Of a stretch of DNA of 64,000 nt, positions 1-8,565 are shown one piece after another. The notes under the pieces were generated by a model. The model was not told where the DNA came from, ran no database searches, and saw only the letters and a program-made list of their open reading frames with translations. Both the position numbers and the translations under genes were made by a program. Each line of letters opens with the position of its first letter. Positions within the stretch are counted from its first letter, which is position 1. This DNA comes from Pedobacter sp. MC2016-05 (GTDB lineage: Bacteria; Bacteroidota; Bacteroidia; Sphingobacteriales; Sphingobacteriaceae): NCBI RefSeq assembly GCF_026239735.1, contig NZ_JAPIVT010000005.1, positions 219,435 through 283,434 on the forward strand, written 5' to 3'.

Positions 1-1
1 C

Positions 2-61
2 AACTACAGTGCGGGTACGAAAGCCAAAATGACTTATAAGAATAAAAAAGGTTTATCTTAA
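2..61 (+). CDS. C-terminal end of an unidentified gene (partial)
   Basis: The first 61 bases read without interruption as 19 codons (ending K-K-G-L-S) followed by TAA. A strong terminator lies 86 bases later, which fits the tail of a plus-strand gene that begins outside the window. The fragment is too short to assign a family. The frame choice rests only on openness and on the terminator, so this is a modest-confidence call. Confidence 0.45.
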   Translation, partial: NYSAGTKAKMTYKNKKGLS

Positions 62-147
62 TTGTAAATCGTCATTGCCAGAGATCAGTTGCCTGTGTGA
101 TAGCATAGATTGCTTCGTGCCTCTCATTAACGAAAAATTTTAGACGC

Positions 148-178
148 AAAAAGCCCCGATTTTCATCGGGGCTTTTTC
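148..178. terminator. Bidirectional intrinsic terminator
   Basis: A GC-rich stem (GCCCCGAT at 153-160, ATCGGGGC at 165-172) with a TTTC loop is flanked by an A-run on the left and a T-run on the right. It can therefore end transcription from both sides. It sits between the plus-strand gene tail ending at 61 and the convergent ompA-like gene. Confidence 0.9.
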
Positions 179-196
179 GTATCATTTTACTATTGA

Positions 197-1477
197 CTAG
201 TATAATGTAAATTCTACACGACGGTTTTCTTGACGACCCGCTGCAGTTTTGTTTGTTGAAATTGGTTGATCAGGTCCGTAACCAGTAGCTTCAATTCTTG
301 ATGCGTTAGCACCTTGAGATACTAAATAAGCTTTAACTGATTCTGCTCTTTCTTTAGATAAACGTAAGTTTAACTCTCTACCACCAGTGTTATCTGTGTG
401 ACCAGCTAATTTTAAGCTAAAGTTTTTCTCTACTAATAAACCAGCAACTCTGTTTAATGAAGCATAAGATTTAGAACGGATAGTAGACTTACCTAAATCA
501 AACTCTAAGTTTGAAATCGCATCTTTAACAACTTTACGATCTTCTTCAGTTATTACTTTAGTTTCTCTGATAATTTCGCGTTGAACTTTGATTGGGCAAC
601 CTGAACCATCAACTACAGTACCTGTTGGAGTTCCTGGGCATTTATCAAATTTGTTAGCTACACCATCATTATCATCATCAGCTAAATCTTTAGCATATTG
701 CTCTCTGTCTCTGGCTGCATTTTGTTCTGCTGTAGATAATGCTCTTCTTAATTCAGCACTTTCTTCTGCACTTTGCTTACGTAAATCGGCAACAGCGCTA
801 TAGTTCTGCAATTGAGAATTTTCTTTGTTTCCTAAAGCAAACTCTAAACCTGCGTGAGCGTAAGAGAATCTGCTTTCATTATAAGCAGCTTTAACTGTTG
901 GTGAAGATTTGATAAAATTGATATCATAACCTAAATCGATGTTAATACCTTTAGAAACACCAATTTTAAATCCAACTCCAGTCGGGATAAACCAACCTTC
1001 TCTATCAGCAAATACTTCTGTAGTTCCAATTTGTGAATCAGATGACATGTAACCAGCACCAGCTTTTACGTATGGAATTAACACTGCATTTTCAGTATTT
1101 AAACTAAAGTTTGCAATGTTTAAAACTGCTGTTAATGATCCAGACCAGTTAATGCTATTTTTTTGCTCTAAGTTTCCGAAAGCGTTAGCTGTTTTAACCT
1201 CGCCACGCAAGAAATCTGCTTGCAAGCCTAAAGCTGGTAAAATTTGTTTCTTAACAAATGCACCATAACCAATACTTTTAAATTCTCTTGCATCTACGCT
1301 TCCGCCACCTAAGAAAGTGTTTTGGCTTAAGATACCACCATGAGCACCAACGCTCCAGGTTCTTAATGATTGTTTACCAAATCTACTTGTTGTAGTTGGC
1401 GTTTCTTGTGCAAATAATTGTGATGATAGTCCTAATAAGGCAACCAACATTGTTGATTTTGTAATTCTCGAATTCAT
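197..1477 (-). CDS. OmpA family outer-membrane protein with TSP3 linker
   Basis: This 426-residue protein probably tethers the outer membrane to peptidoglycan. Residues 1-23 are a signal peptide ending L-F-A before Q. Residues about 35-217 have the glycine- and aromatic-rich alternation of an 8-strand beta-barrel. A charged, probably coiled segment (about 225-265) leads to a thrombospondin type-3 calcium motif (DDDNDG at 268-272 and on, with C280 and C294). The OmpA C-terminal peptidoglycan-binding domain fills about 315-426 and carries GHTDNTG at 359-365 and the LSKERA helix. It is a single-gene unit ending at the bidirectional terminator. The order barrel-TSP3-OmpA is the common Bacteroidota OprF-like arrangement. 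Confidence 0.93.
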   Translation of the reverse strand: MNSRITKSTMLVALLGLSSQLFAQETPTTTSRFGKQSLRTWSVGAHGGILSQNTFLGGGSVDAREFKSIGYGAFVKKQILPALGLQADFLRGEVKTANAFGNLEQKNSINWSGSLTAVLNIANFSLNTENAVLIPYVKAGAGYMSSDSQIGTTEVFADREGWFIPTGVGFKIGVSKGINIDLGYDINFIKSSPTVKAAYNESRFSYAHAGLEFALGNKENSQLQNYSAVADLRKQSAEESAELRRALSTAEQNAARDREQYAKDLADDDNDGVANKFDKCPGTPTGTVVDGSGCPIKVQREIIRETKVITEEDRKVVKDAISNLEFDLGKSTIRSKSYASLNRVAGLLVEKNFSLKLAGHTDNTGGRELNLRLSKERAESVKAYLVSQGANASRIEATGYGPDQPISTNKTAAGRQENRRVEFTLY

Positions 1478-1729
1478 TTTTATTAATTTATAAATAATAG
1501 TCTCTTAACAGTTTTTTTATAATACTGTTTGGTTGCCTCTAAGAAAAAACCTTGCCAAAAAAGAGAAAATCCATTCAACCATCATTAAATCAGATGATTA
1601 TAATTGATAAAATAATTCACAAAAATGTTACCTAAGAGCCCTTAGCGGGTTAAAAACTGTCTGTAATTGTATACATAGATTAGATTTTGATTAAAAATTA
1701 ACTTTGCGATGCGCTAGTTTTACCAATAA

Positions 1730-2260
1730 TTATAGTCTTAACTTCGCAAAGAAATCCCAGAATACAATACCTGCAGATATTACAATATTAAAAGAGTGTT
1801 TGGTTCCAAACTGAGGAATTTCGATACATTCATCAATGGTTGCCATCACTTCATCACTCACGCCATCAACTTCATTGCCAAAAATTAACGCATATTTTTT
1901 GTTGGGATCTGGCCGAAAACTATTTAGCATAGTACTATTTTCTGCCTGCTCAATGGCAACAATTTCATAGTCTTCAATACGTAAGGCATTGATTGCAGAT
2001 AAAGTGTCAGGATAATAAATCCATTCTACAGATTGTGTTGCCCCTAAAGCAGTTTTTTCGATTTCACGATGTGGAGGTTGTGCGGTAATTCCACACAAAA
2101 CAACCTTTTCCAGTGCAAAACCATCTGCTGTACGAAAAACAGAACCGACATTATGCATGCTGCGAACATTATCTAAAACCACCACGACTGGAAGTTTCTC
2201 TTGCGCTTTAAACGCTGCTATATCTGGACGATTGAGTTCGTCTAATTTTAATTTTTTCAT
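1730..2260 (-). CDS. TrmH/SpoU family RNA 2'-O-methyltransferase
   Basis: This 176-residue SPOUT methyltransferase transfers methyl from S-adenosylmethionine to a ribose 2'-OH in tRNA or rRNA. The three SpoU motifs are visible: N-x-x-S-x-x-N-x-G-S-x-x-R ending at R43, LIFGNEVDGVS at 125-135, and IPQFGTKHSFNIVISAG at 148-164, which forms the trefoil-knot cofactor site. There is no N-terminal substrate-binding extension, so the length suits the short TrmL/TrmH-like Bacteroidota form. The RNA target cannot be read from the sequence. It stands alone downstream of galK on the same strand, with 62 bases between. Confidence 0.9.
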   Translation of the reverse strand: MKKLKLDELNRPDIAAFKAQEKLPVVVVLDNVRSMHNVGSVFRTADGFALEKVVLCGITAQPPHREIEKTALGATQSVEWIYYPDTLSAINALRIEDYEIVAIEQAENSTMLNSFRPDPNKKYALIFGNEVDGVSDEVMATIDECIEIPQFGTKHSFNIVISAGIVFWDFFAKLRL

Positions 2261-2322
2261 TGTATTAACCGCAAATTTGCAGTTTATCTGGAAGATTATT
2301 ATTATTGGCTATCTTAAATATT

Positions 2323-3474
2323 TCAGAGCCTTTTGGGGCCATCTCCAATCTCACTAATGTAAATCGCTGCAGGATAGCCGATTTTCCCCACATAATACGC
2401 TGTTAAGTGTTTGGCAAAATCTTCCTCATAACCTTTTTCAAGCAAAGCGATAGCACAACCGCCAAATCCAGCGCCAGTCATTCGGGCACCAATTACATGA
2501 TCGTAAGTCAAACAAAAATCAACAACTGCATCCAACTCATCTCCGCTAACCTCGTAAAGCTCCTTCAATGATTTATGCGATGCATACATCAAACGGCCGA
2601 ATTCTTCTAAGTTGCCGTTATTAAGTGCTTTAGCCGCAAGATGAACGCGGTCGTTTTCCTTTACCACATGTGTAGCTCTGTTCAGAATTGTCTCATCATG
2701 AATCAAATGACTATGTAGCGCAAACTTCTCTGCGTTTAGTTCACACAAATTGTGAAGCGTAATTTCCTCATTCAACAATCTTAAAGCTTCCTGGCATTCT
2801 GCAACACGTTCATTATATTTAGAATCAGCCAATTCTCGGGGCTTATTAGTATTGATAATAGCTAAAGAATATTTACCTAAGTTAAAATCAACCATTTTGT
2901 ATCTCAGCGTTTCGCAATCAAGTACAATGGCTTTGTCCTTTTCACCAATTGCTACTGCAAACTGATCCATAATACCTGAGTTCAAACCGATAAAATCATT
3001 TTCAACCTTTTTGGCAATTTTGATTAGCTCCAGTTTATCATAGCCCAAATTCAAGTAATCGTTCAATGCAAATGCCGTAGCGATTTCAATTGATGCTGAA
3101 GAAGATAGGCCGGATCCGATTGGAATGTTACCGAAAAACAGAAAATCAAATCCATTGATTTCTTTTCCGTCCTTTAAAAACTCATTGATTATTCCGATAG
3201 GATAATTGGCCCACAAACTACCGTTTTTATCATGGATCTTATTGCTCTCTACATCAACCTGAGCTTCAAAATTTAAACTTTTAAACCTGAATTTGCCATC
3301 GTTATTTGAGGCAATAGCAACCCAGGTTCCTAATGTGATGGCGCAAGGCATTACTAGTCCACCATTATAATCTATATGCTCGCCAATCAGGTTGATCCTT
3401 CCAGGAGTGAAGTAAACTGCATCAGAATTACGATTATAATTTGCTAAAAAATTTTGCTCAAGTTCGATTTTCAT
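2323..3474 (-). CDS. galK: Galactokinase
   Basis: The protein phosphorylates alpha-D-galactose at C1 with ATP, the first committed step of the Leloir pathway. It is a cytoplasmic GHMP kinase. I chose the ATG at 3474 (383 residues, the usual family length). A longer frame adds 18 residues that look non-coding and would run into the upstream region of galM. The galactokinase signature GRINLIGEHIDYNGG covers residues 25-39. The phosphate-binding PIGSGLSSSAS is at 118-128, the catalytic base is D170 in GIMDQ, and the third GHMP motif GAGFGG lies near the C terminus. It is divergent from galM, with 73 bases between the two starts. Confidence 0.97.
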   Translation of the reverse strand: MKIELEQNFLANYNRNSDAVYFTPGRINLIGEHIDYNGGLVMPCAITLGTWVAIASNNDGKFRFKSLNFEAQVDVESNKIHDKNGSLWANYPIGIINEFLKDGKEINGFDFLFFGNIPIGSGLSSSASIEIATAFALNDYLNLGYDKLELIKIAKKVENDFIGLNSGIMDQFAVAIGEKDKAIVLDCETLRYKMVDFNLGKYSLAIINTNKPRELADSKYNERVAECQEALRLLNEEITLHNLCELNAEKFALHSHLIHDETILNRATHVVKENDRVHLAAKALNNGNLEEFGRLMYASHKSLKELYEVSGDELDAVVDFCLTYDHVIGARMTGAGFGGCAIALLEKGYEEDFAKHLTAYYVGKIGYPAAIYISEIGDGPKRL

Positions 3475-3509
3475 TTGGTTAAAAATATTTATAAAAGCAT
3501 TAATAATGC

Positions 3510-3517
3510 TATGTTTG
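3510..3517 (+). promoter_or_regulatory. Bacteroidota -7 box for galM
   Basis: TATGTTTG matches the Bacteroidota -7 consensus TAnnTTTG. It ends 30 bases before the galM ATG, placing the transcript start about 25 bases upstream of the gene. No clear -33 TTTG was seen. Confidence 0.5.
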
Positions 3518-3547
3518 TTACGAAACAAAAATCCTAAGTTACAATTT

Positions 3548-4594
3548 ATGAGCGTTCAGCAAACATCAACAGGAAAATTTATTGATGGCGAAGAAGTTTT
3601 CGCACTCGAACTAACCAATAGCAAAGGCACTTACGTTAAGATTTTTAATTACGGTGCTATCATTAATAAATTTATAGTTCAAAATGCCAAAGGTGAGATG
3701 CAGGATATTGTATTAGGCTTTGATACTTTTGAGCAATATCTTGATCGTGAATATTTGAAGAACTATCCTTACTTCGGAGCGGTAATTGGTCGTTATGCAA
3801 ATCGCATCAGAGATGGTCGTTTCAGCATTGGCGATGAGCTTTTCCAATTGGTTCAAAATGCTGGTGCAGCAACGTTGCATGGCGGCACAGTAGGTTTCGA
3901 TAGAAAAGTTTGGGATATTGTTGAAGTTGAGGAAAATCAAAACTTGGTTACGTTAGAATATGAAAGTGAAGATGGCGAGGAAAATTTTCCAGGCAATTTA
4001 GTGATCTCTCTAACTTTTGAATTGACTGAGAATAATGAACTTATTTTAAGCTACGAAGCTGAAACAGATAAAGCTACTCCCATTAATTTAACCCACCATG
4101 GCTATTTTAACCTATCTCCTGATGGTGGAAATGTTGCTAATCATCAACTTCAAATTTTTGGGTCGAATTATTTAGAGCAAGATGATAATTATTCAGTAAC
4201 TGGAAAATTAATTCCGGTAGCTGGAACACCGCTCGATTTTACACACTTAAAGGAAATTGGAAAAGATTGGGACCCTGAAGAAGGTTATGATCAAAGCTTT
4301 GTTCTTGATAAAATTTATGGTGATTTATCTCTGGCAAGTGAAACGAGCGAGTCAGAGAGTGGTTTAACTTTAAGTGTTTACACCACCGAGCCTGTTGCAC
4401 ATTTATACACCGCAAAATACGTTGATGTAAAAAATGGTAAAGGCGGAAAAGACTATCAAGCTTACAGCGCTTTTTGCATTGAAACCCAGCACCATCCAAA
4501 TGGAATCAATATTCCTGAATTTCCAAGTACAATATTACAGCCTGAGGATTTATACACACAAACTACAATTTATAAATTATCACTAGCCAAATAA
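3548..4594 (+). CDS. galM: Aldose 1-epimerase (mutarotase)
   Basis: The enzyme interconverts the alpha and beta anomers of galactose and glucose and so feeds alpha-galactose to the divergent galactokinase. I use the ATG at 3548 (348 residues). An upstream in-frame ATG at 3506 would place the start before the -7 box. Family residues are present: HGG near 111-113 in the substrate loop, N180-L-T-H183-H-G-Y-F-N-L with the catalytic acid histidine, and the catalytic base E312 in CIETQHHPNG. There is no signal peptide, so it is cytoplasmic. The next gene starts 2 bases after its stop, so they are probably cotranscribed. Confidence 0.95.
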   Translation: MSVQQTSTGKFIDGEEVFALELTNSKGTYVKIFNYGAIINKFIVQNAKGEMQDIVLGFDTFEQYLDREYLKNYPYFGAVIGRYANRIRDGRFSIGDELFQLVQNAGAATLHGGTVGFDRKVWDIVEVEENQNLVTLEYESEDGEENFPGNLVISLTFELTENNELILSYEAETDKATPINLTHHGYFNLSPDGGNVANHQLQIFGSNYLEQDDNYSVTGKLIPVAGTPLDFTHLKEIGKDWDPEEGYDQSFVLDKIYGDLSLASETSESESGLTLSVYTTEPVAHLYTAKYVDVKNGKGGKDYQAYSAFCIETQHHPNGINIPEFPSTILQPEDLYTQTTIYKLSLAK

Positions 4595-4596
4595 AT

Positions 4597-4992
4597 ATGT
4601 TTAGCCTTCAAGATATTAAAACCGCAGAAGCAAAAATAAAAACCGGTGCTGATTTCCCTCAGTTTATTAAAGAAATTAAAGAAATGGGGGTAGTCAGAAA
4701 TGATGTTTATGTGGCTAACGGACTTTCCATTTATTTTGATGATAAAGACAATGCACAGCAGGCAAGTCCGCCGGAATATCCAGCGCTTATCATTAACGAT
4801 GAGTCATCTGCAGATAAATTGGCGCATGCTTTAAAAATACATCAAAAGGGAGAAACCGATTATTTGACCTTCTGTAAGCAAGCTGCAGATGCTGGCGTAG
4901 AAAAATGGGTGATTGATTTGGGAGCAATGACTTGTACTTATCTAGATAGTGAGGGCAATGAATTGGTACAGGAGAAAATTCCAACTATTTGA
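4597..4992 (+). CDS. DUF1398 (YbcV-like) family protein
   Basis: This small cytoplasmic protein of 131 residues resembles the DUF1398 family, typified by E. coli YbcV, whose function is not established. Visible traits are an amphipathic N-terminal helix (residues 1-28), a VYVANGLSIYF-type strand near 37-47, and a C-terminal GVEKWVIDL segment followed by a Y-x-D-x-x-G turn. It starts 2 bases after galM and is probably in the same transcript, so a role around sugar use is possible but not shown. Confidence 0.8.
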   Translation: MFSLQDIKTAEAKIKTGADFPQFIKEIKEMGVVRNDVYVANGLSIYFDDKDNAQQASPPEYPALIINDESSADKLAHALKIHQKGETDYLTFCKQAADAGVEKWVIDLGAMTCTYLDSEGNELVQEKIPTI

Positions 4993-5068
4993 AGGCTGGA
5001 AATAAAAATGGTGAGTTGCTATTTCGAGGAAAATAAATAATGCTATAAAACAGAATAAGCTAGCGTGA

Positions 5069-5929
5069 CTAAATTCTTTCTAGCACCAGTTTAATAGCCT
5101 GCTCTACAATTTTATTAGGTTCTTTACTAAATTCAAAGTTTACGCGGCTTGCCAAAATTGCATTGATCGACAAGGCTTTATGTCCTAGTATTTTAGCCAA
5201 TGCATAAATACCCGCTGTTTCCATTTCCAAATTGGTAATGCGATATTGATTGCTCTTGAAATTATTTATTAAACTTATGAAGTTAGGGACAGCATTCTCC
5301 GCTCTCACTACCCGTCCCTGTGGCGCATAAAATCCAGGAGCAGTAATGGTGATTCCTCGTGGTAAATCTTTTCCAATTGTATTTAGTAAAGTATCATTAG
5401 CAGCAGTCAAATAAGGATTGACGTTTTTCAAATGCTCAAAATATCTATTTATATCAGCCATTAAAGTTCTATCATCATTAGCAACTTCCTGAATATAATA
5501 GTTCATTAGGGCATCCATTCCCAAACCATAATTCGAAGCCAATATGGTACCCATCGGGATATCGGCCTGAACGGCACCAGAAGTACCTACACGGATAATA
5601 TTCAGTGACTTAAGATCTTTTTTAACCAATCTGGTTTCAAAATCTATATTGACCAAAGCATCTAATTCGTTAAAAACGATATCTATGTTATCCGTACCAA
5701 TACCGGTAGAAAGCACCGTTACCCTCTTTTTACCTACATAACCGGTATGCGTGATGAATTCTCTTTTCCCCTTTTTTAATTCTACTTCATCAAAATACTT
5801 ACTTACTTCAGCCACCCGATCCGGATCGCCAACAGTAATTACTGTTTCTGCAACGTCTTCTGGCAATAAATTCAAATGATAAATGCTCCCGTCTGGATTG
5901 ATAATTAAGTCGCTTTCGGATATTTTCAT
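5069..5929 (-). CDS. Nucleoside phosphorylase (uridine phosphorylase-like)
   Basis: This 286-residue cytoplasmic enzyme belongs to the NP-I phosphorylase family, which cleaves nucleosides with phosphate to a base and ribose-1-phosphate. The N-terminal phosphate loop VGDPDRV is at 33-39. Further family marks are STGIGTDN, RVGTSGAVQ in the central domain, and the nucleoside-binding NLEMETAGIYALA near 233. The N-terminal shape (GSIYHLNLLPED) is the common Bacteroidota uridine phosphorylase-type form, but the substrate base cannot be fixed from sequence. It is followed on the minus strand by genes of unrelated function and is not clearly in an operon. Confidence 0.9.
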   Translation of the reverse strand: MKISESDLIINPDGSIYHLNLLPEDVAETVITVGDPDRVAEVSKYFDEVELKKGKREFITHTGYVGKKRVTVLSTGIGTDNIDIVFNELDALVNIDFETRLVKKDLKSLNIIRVGTSGAVQADIPMGTILASNYGLGMDALMNYYIQEVANDDRTLMADINRYFEHLKNVNPYLTAANDTLLNTIGKDLPRGITITAPGFYAPQGRVVRAENAVPNFISLINNFKSNQYRITNLEMETAGIYALAKILGHKALSINAILASRVNFEFSKEPNKIVEQAIKLVLERI

Positions 5930-5964
5930 AATTGCATAGCTTAAAGTAAATTTTGTTTAGGCAC

Positions 5965-6579
5965 TTAAGTGGTTTGGAGATATTTCAGTTTTACGTTACT
6001 TATCTTATCAAACTTACTTAAAACTTGATTCAATTGTGCCTTTCTCACCTCAAGTTTTAAAATGCAATTGGCATCGAAGTGTTGTTGTAGAATAATCAGG
6101 TTTTCCTCTTTAACCAGTTTCATCACATCATTCATCTGGAGATAATCAAAATATGCTTCGTACAAATCATTTATTGTTCTAGTAACAATTTTTGCAGAGG
6201 TAATCGCCTCTAAACTGGCATTTTTATAAGCATTTATTAAACCAGGAACACCTAGTAATGTACCACCAAAATAACGGACTACCACGATCACTACGTTTGT
6301 AAGATCGGCAGATAGTAAGCAATTCAAAATCGGTCTGCCAGCAGTGCCTGAGGGTTCGCCATCATCGTTAATACGAAAAACAGAACGATCGGGAGTTAAA
6401 CGATAGGCATAACACCAATGTCTAGCCTTGGAATGTTCATTACGAAGATTTGCAATAATAGGCTTTACCTCATCTTCATTGCGGATAGGATAGGAGTAAG
6501 CGATGAATTTACTGCCTTTATCACGAAAAATTCCTTCTGAAGGATTTTCTATCGTTTTATAAGAATCATCGAACAGCAT
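5965..6579 (-). CDS. YigZ/IMPACT family protein
   Basis: The protein has 204 residues with the ATG at 6579. A longer frame to 6612 would add residues inside the upstream transporter gene. The UPF0029 N-terminal core carries the family signature DDGEPSGTAGRPI, followed by VVRYFGGTLLG. The C-terminal about 70 residues form the DUF1949 ferredoxin-like domain. YigZ/IMPACT proteins are linked to translation control through Gcn1-like or ribosome contacts, but the bacterial role is poorly defined. Its start lies 14 bases inside the end of the DMT transporter gene, so the two are translationally coupled. Confidence 0.9.
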   Translation of the reverse strand: MLFDDSYKTIENPSEGIFRDKGSKFIAYSYPIRNEDEVKPIIANLRNEHSKARHWCYAYRLTPDRSVFRINDDGEPSGTAGRPILNCLLSADLTNVVIVVVRYFGGTLLGVPGLINAYKNASLEAITSAKIVTRTINDLYEAYFDYLQMNDVMKLVKEENLIILQQHFDANCILKLEVRKAQLNQVLSKFDKISNVKLKYLQTT

Positions 6580-7432
6580 TTTGCGACAAGGTAATAAAGA
6601 TGACAGCAGCAAGGGCTAACACGATTCCGAGGTAATTTATTTTTGTTAATTTCTCCTTGAATATGATTATTCCAATTAAACTTCCTACTACGATTACCCC
6701 CATATTCATTGCTGCAAAAACTGTTGATGGATTGCTGGACAAGGCTTTATGGGCTTTCATATAAAACAAAATGTTACCAAAATTAAATAATCCTAAAACC
6801 AAGCCGCAAGCCAAATTAACCAGCTGAGTTTTGATTTTTCTACTGATCATTAATACGATTACAATGATGAGCGAAACGATAAACGCTAGGCAAAAAATAA
6901 CGAAGAGCGAGGTTGTGTATGGAAGTAATTTATATAAGGCAATTTGTTTGAAGAGTACATCTATAACACCAAAACCTATAAAAACCATTAATGGATAAAT
7001 CCAATTTCCCTGGTTTTCCTTCTGATCAGTTTTTCGAAGGAAAGTTAAAACGATAGCGGGAAACCCGACTAATAAACCAATTATTTTTAGTTGATTAAAA
7101 TCTTCACGGAATATAAAATAAGCAGCCAAGATGGGGATAAAAAGAGATAATCGCTGGGCGATATCGGTTTTTACGATACCGAGGTTTCTTATTGATGCAG
7201 CCAAAAGCAAAAATACCGAAGGCAATAATACTGCTAGCGATAAGTAAATTGACCAGGGAGCACTAGAATTTACAACAGCAACATCTGGCTTAAAGAAAAT
7301 ATAACATAAGATTAAAGCAGCAAAATAATTTACTGTAACTGCCTGAATGATATTGATTTGATAGCGTTTTGCCAATTTTAGCAATACGGCAACTGTAACG
7401 CTGCAGCAAATGCTTAATAGTATGTAAATCAT
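6566..7432 (-). CDS. EamA/DMT-superfamily membrane transporter
   Basis: This 288-residue integral inner-membrane protein has about ten hydrophobic segments in two related halves, typical of drug/metabolite transporters. The last helix is preceded by IIIFKEKLTKINYLGIVLALAAV, the usual EamA pattern of a charged loop before TM10 (quoted in two parts: IIIFKEKLT and KINYLGIVLALAAV). The substrate cannot be predicted. Its ATG touches the ribD stop codon directly (7432/7433) and its end overlaps yigZ, so ribD, this gene and yigZ form one operon. A flavin-related substrate is conceivable from that position only. Confidence 0.88.
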   Translation of the reverse strand: MIYILLSICCSVTVAVLLKLAKRYQINIIQAVTVNYFAALILCYIFFKPDVAVVNSSAPWSIYLSLAVLLPSVFLLLAASIRNLGIVKTDIAQRLSLFIPILAAYFIFREDFNQLKIIGLLVGFPAIVLTFLRKTDQKENQGNWIYPLMVFIGFGVIDVLFKQIALYKLLPYTTSLFVIFCLAFIVSLIIVIVLMISRKIKTQLVNLACGLVLGLFNFGNILFYMKAHKALSSNPSTVFAAMNMGVIVVGSLIGIIIFKEKLTKINYLGIVLALAAVIFITLSQNAVR

Positions 7433-8485
7433 TTAGTTGTGCTGATTAATATAGATGGATAGTTGATCAGAACCAACCCGGATTTGCTCTTGTAAACGAC
7501 CGTTGATCACTGGCGAGGGAATGCCGTTGTTCCAACTGCCCTGAGAACTAAAAATTCTGGCTTCATCCCAGATATTAGCCTCCAGGAATTGCTTTAAAAT
7601 ATTCGCCCCACCTTCAACAATTACCGATTGCATATCCATCAAATAAAGTTGAAAGGCTATTTTTTGAGCCAGATAGAAGTGCATATCTTCCATTTGAATG
7701 TAGTGAACATTTCCAACCACATCTGTTTTAATTTCATTGAAGATGATGGTCTTAGCTTCATCATTAAAAATGTAGTTGTTTTGTGGAACGTCGAGATTCT
7801 TATCAATTACAAGGCGGGTGGGATTTTTTCCTGGCCACTCTCGTGCTGTGAGTTGAGGATTATCGATGATGGCCGTTTGCTTGCCAATTAAAATGGCATC
7901 CTCCTCTGTCCGCCATTGATGGGCCATTCTTTTGGCTAAAGCGCCACTAATCCATTTCTGGTGCCCATCATTGGTTGCAAAATACCCGTTTGCGGTTTCT
8001 GCCCATTTAAGGGTGATATACGGTCGCTGCTGCAGAATTCTTGTGAAAAATCTGCGGTTAAAATATTTGCACTCTTCCTCTAAAACACCACTTACTACTT
8101 CTATACCCGCATTTCTTAACTTCTCAATCCCTTTGCCATCTACCCCCGAAAACGGATCACGATTGCCAATTACAACTTTTTTCAACTGATGCTTTACAAA
8201 TAAATCGGCACAGGGAGGGGTTTTACCAAAATGCGCACAGGGTTCTAAGTTTACATAAGCAATGGCTTGCTTTAATAATTCATCACTGTCATCGCCGTAC
8301 TGATCGAAAACCGATTTTATAGCATTCGGTTCTGCATGGGCCTTACCAAATTCTTGATGATAACCTTCACCGATAAGTTTCCCATTATGAACAATTACGC
8401 AGCCAACCATGGGGTTAGGACTTACATTTCCAATTGCTAAGGCCGCCAGCTCTAAGCAGCGTTTCATGTAAAATTCGTCGGTCAT
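7433..8485 (-). CDS. ribD: Bifunctional riboflavin biosynthesis deaminase/reductase RibD
   Basis: RibD deaminates diaminohydroxyphosphoribosylaminopyrimidine and then reduces the ribosyl side chain, steps 2 and 3 of riboflavin synthesis. The N-terminal deaminase domain has the zinc site H50-A-E52 and P-C83-A-H-F-G-K-T-P-P-C92. The reductase domain starts near residue 160 with ITLKWAETANGYFA and ends near 350, the normal full length. It heads a three-gene minus-strand operon with the DMT transporter and yigZ. No FMN riboswitch is visible in the 80 bases upstream. Confidence 0.96.
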   Translation of the reverse strand: MTDEFYMKRCLELAALAIGNVSPNPMVGCVIVHNGKLIGEGYHQEFGKAHAEPNAIKSVFDQYGDDSDELLKQAIAYVNLEPCAHFGKTPPCADLFVKHQLKKVVIGNRDPFSGVDGKGIEKLRNAGIEVVSGVLEEECKYFNRRFFTRILQQRPYITLKWAETANGYFATNDGHQKWISGALAKRMAHQWRTEEDAILIGKQTAIIDNPQLTAREWPGKNPTRLVIDKNLDVPQNNYIFNDEAKTIIFNEIKTDVVGNVHYIQMEDMHFYLAQKIAFQLYLMDMQSVIVEGGANILKQFLEANIWDEARIFSSQGSWNNGIPSPVINGRLQEQIRVGSDQLSIYINQHN

Positions 8486-8490
8486 TTGCG

Positions 8491-8498
8491 CAAAAATA
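8491..8498 (-). promoter_or_regulatory. -7 box immediately upstream of ribD
   Basis: On the minus strand this reads TATTTTTG, matching TAnnTTTG. Only 5 bases separate it from the ribD ATG, so if used the messenger would be leaderless or nearly so. No well-spaced -33 element is evident. Confidence 0.4.
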
Positions 8499-8565
8499 CT
8501 AAAAAATGAGCCATTAGCCTTACAAACATCATCGATATGGTTTCAAAAATATTAATTTTACAACG

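Noticed and set aside
3475..3528. 18-residue N-terminal extension of galactokinase
   Set aside because: It extends toward galM through its promoter region and lies beyond the family's usual start.
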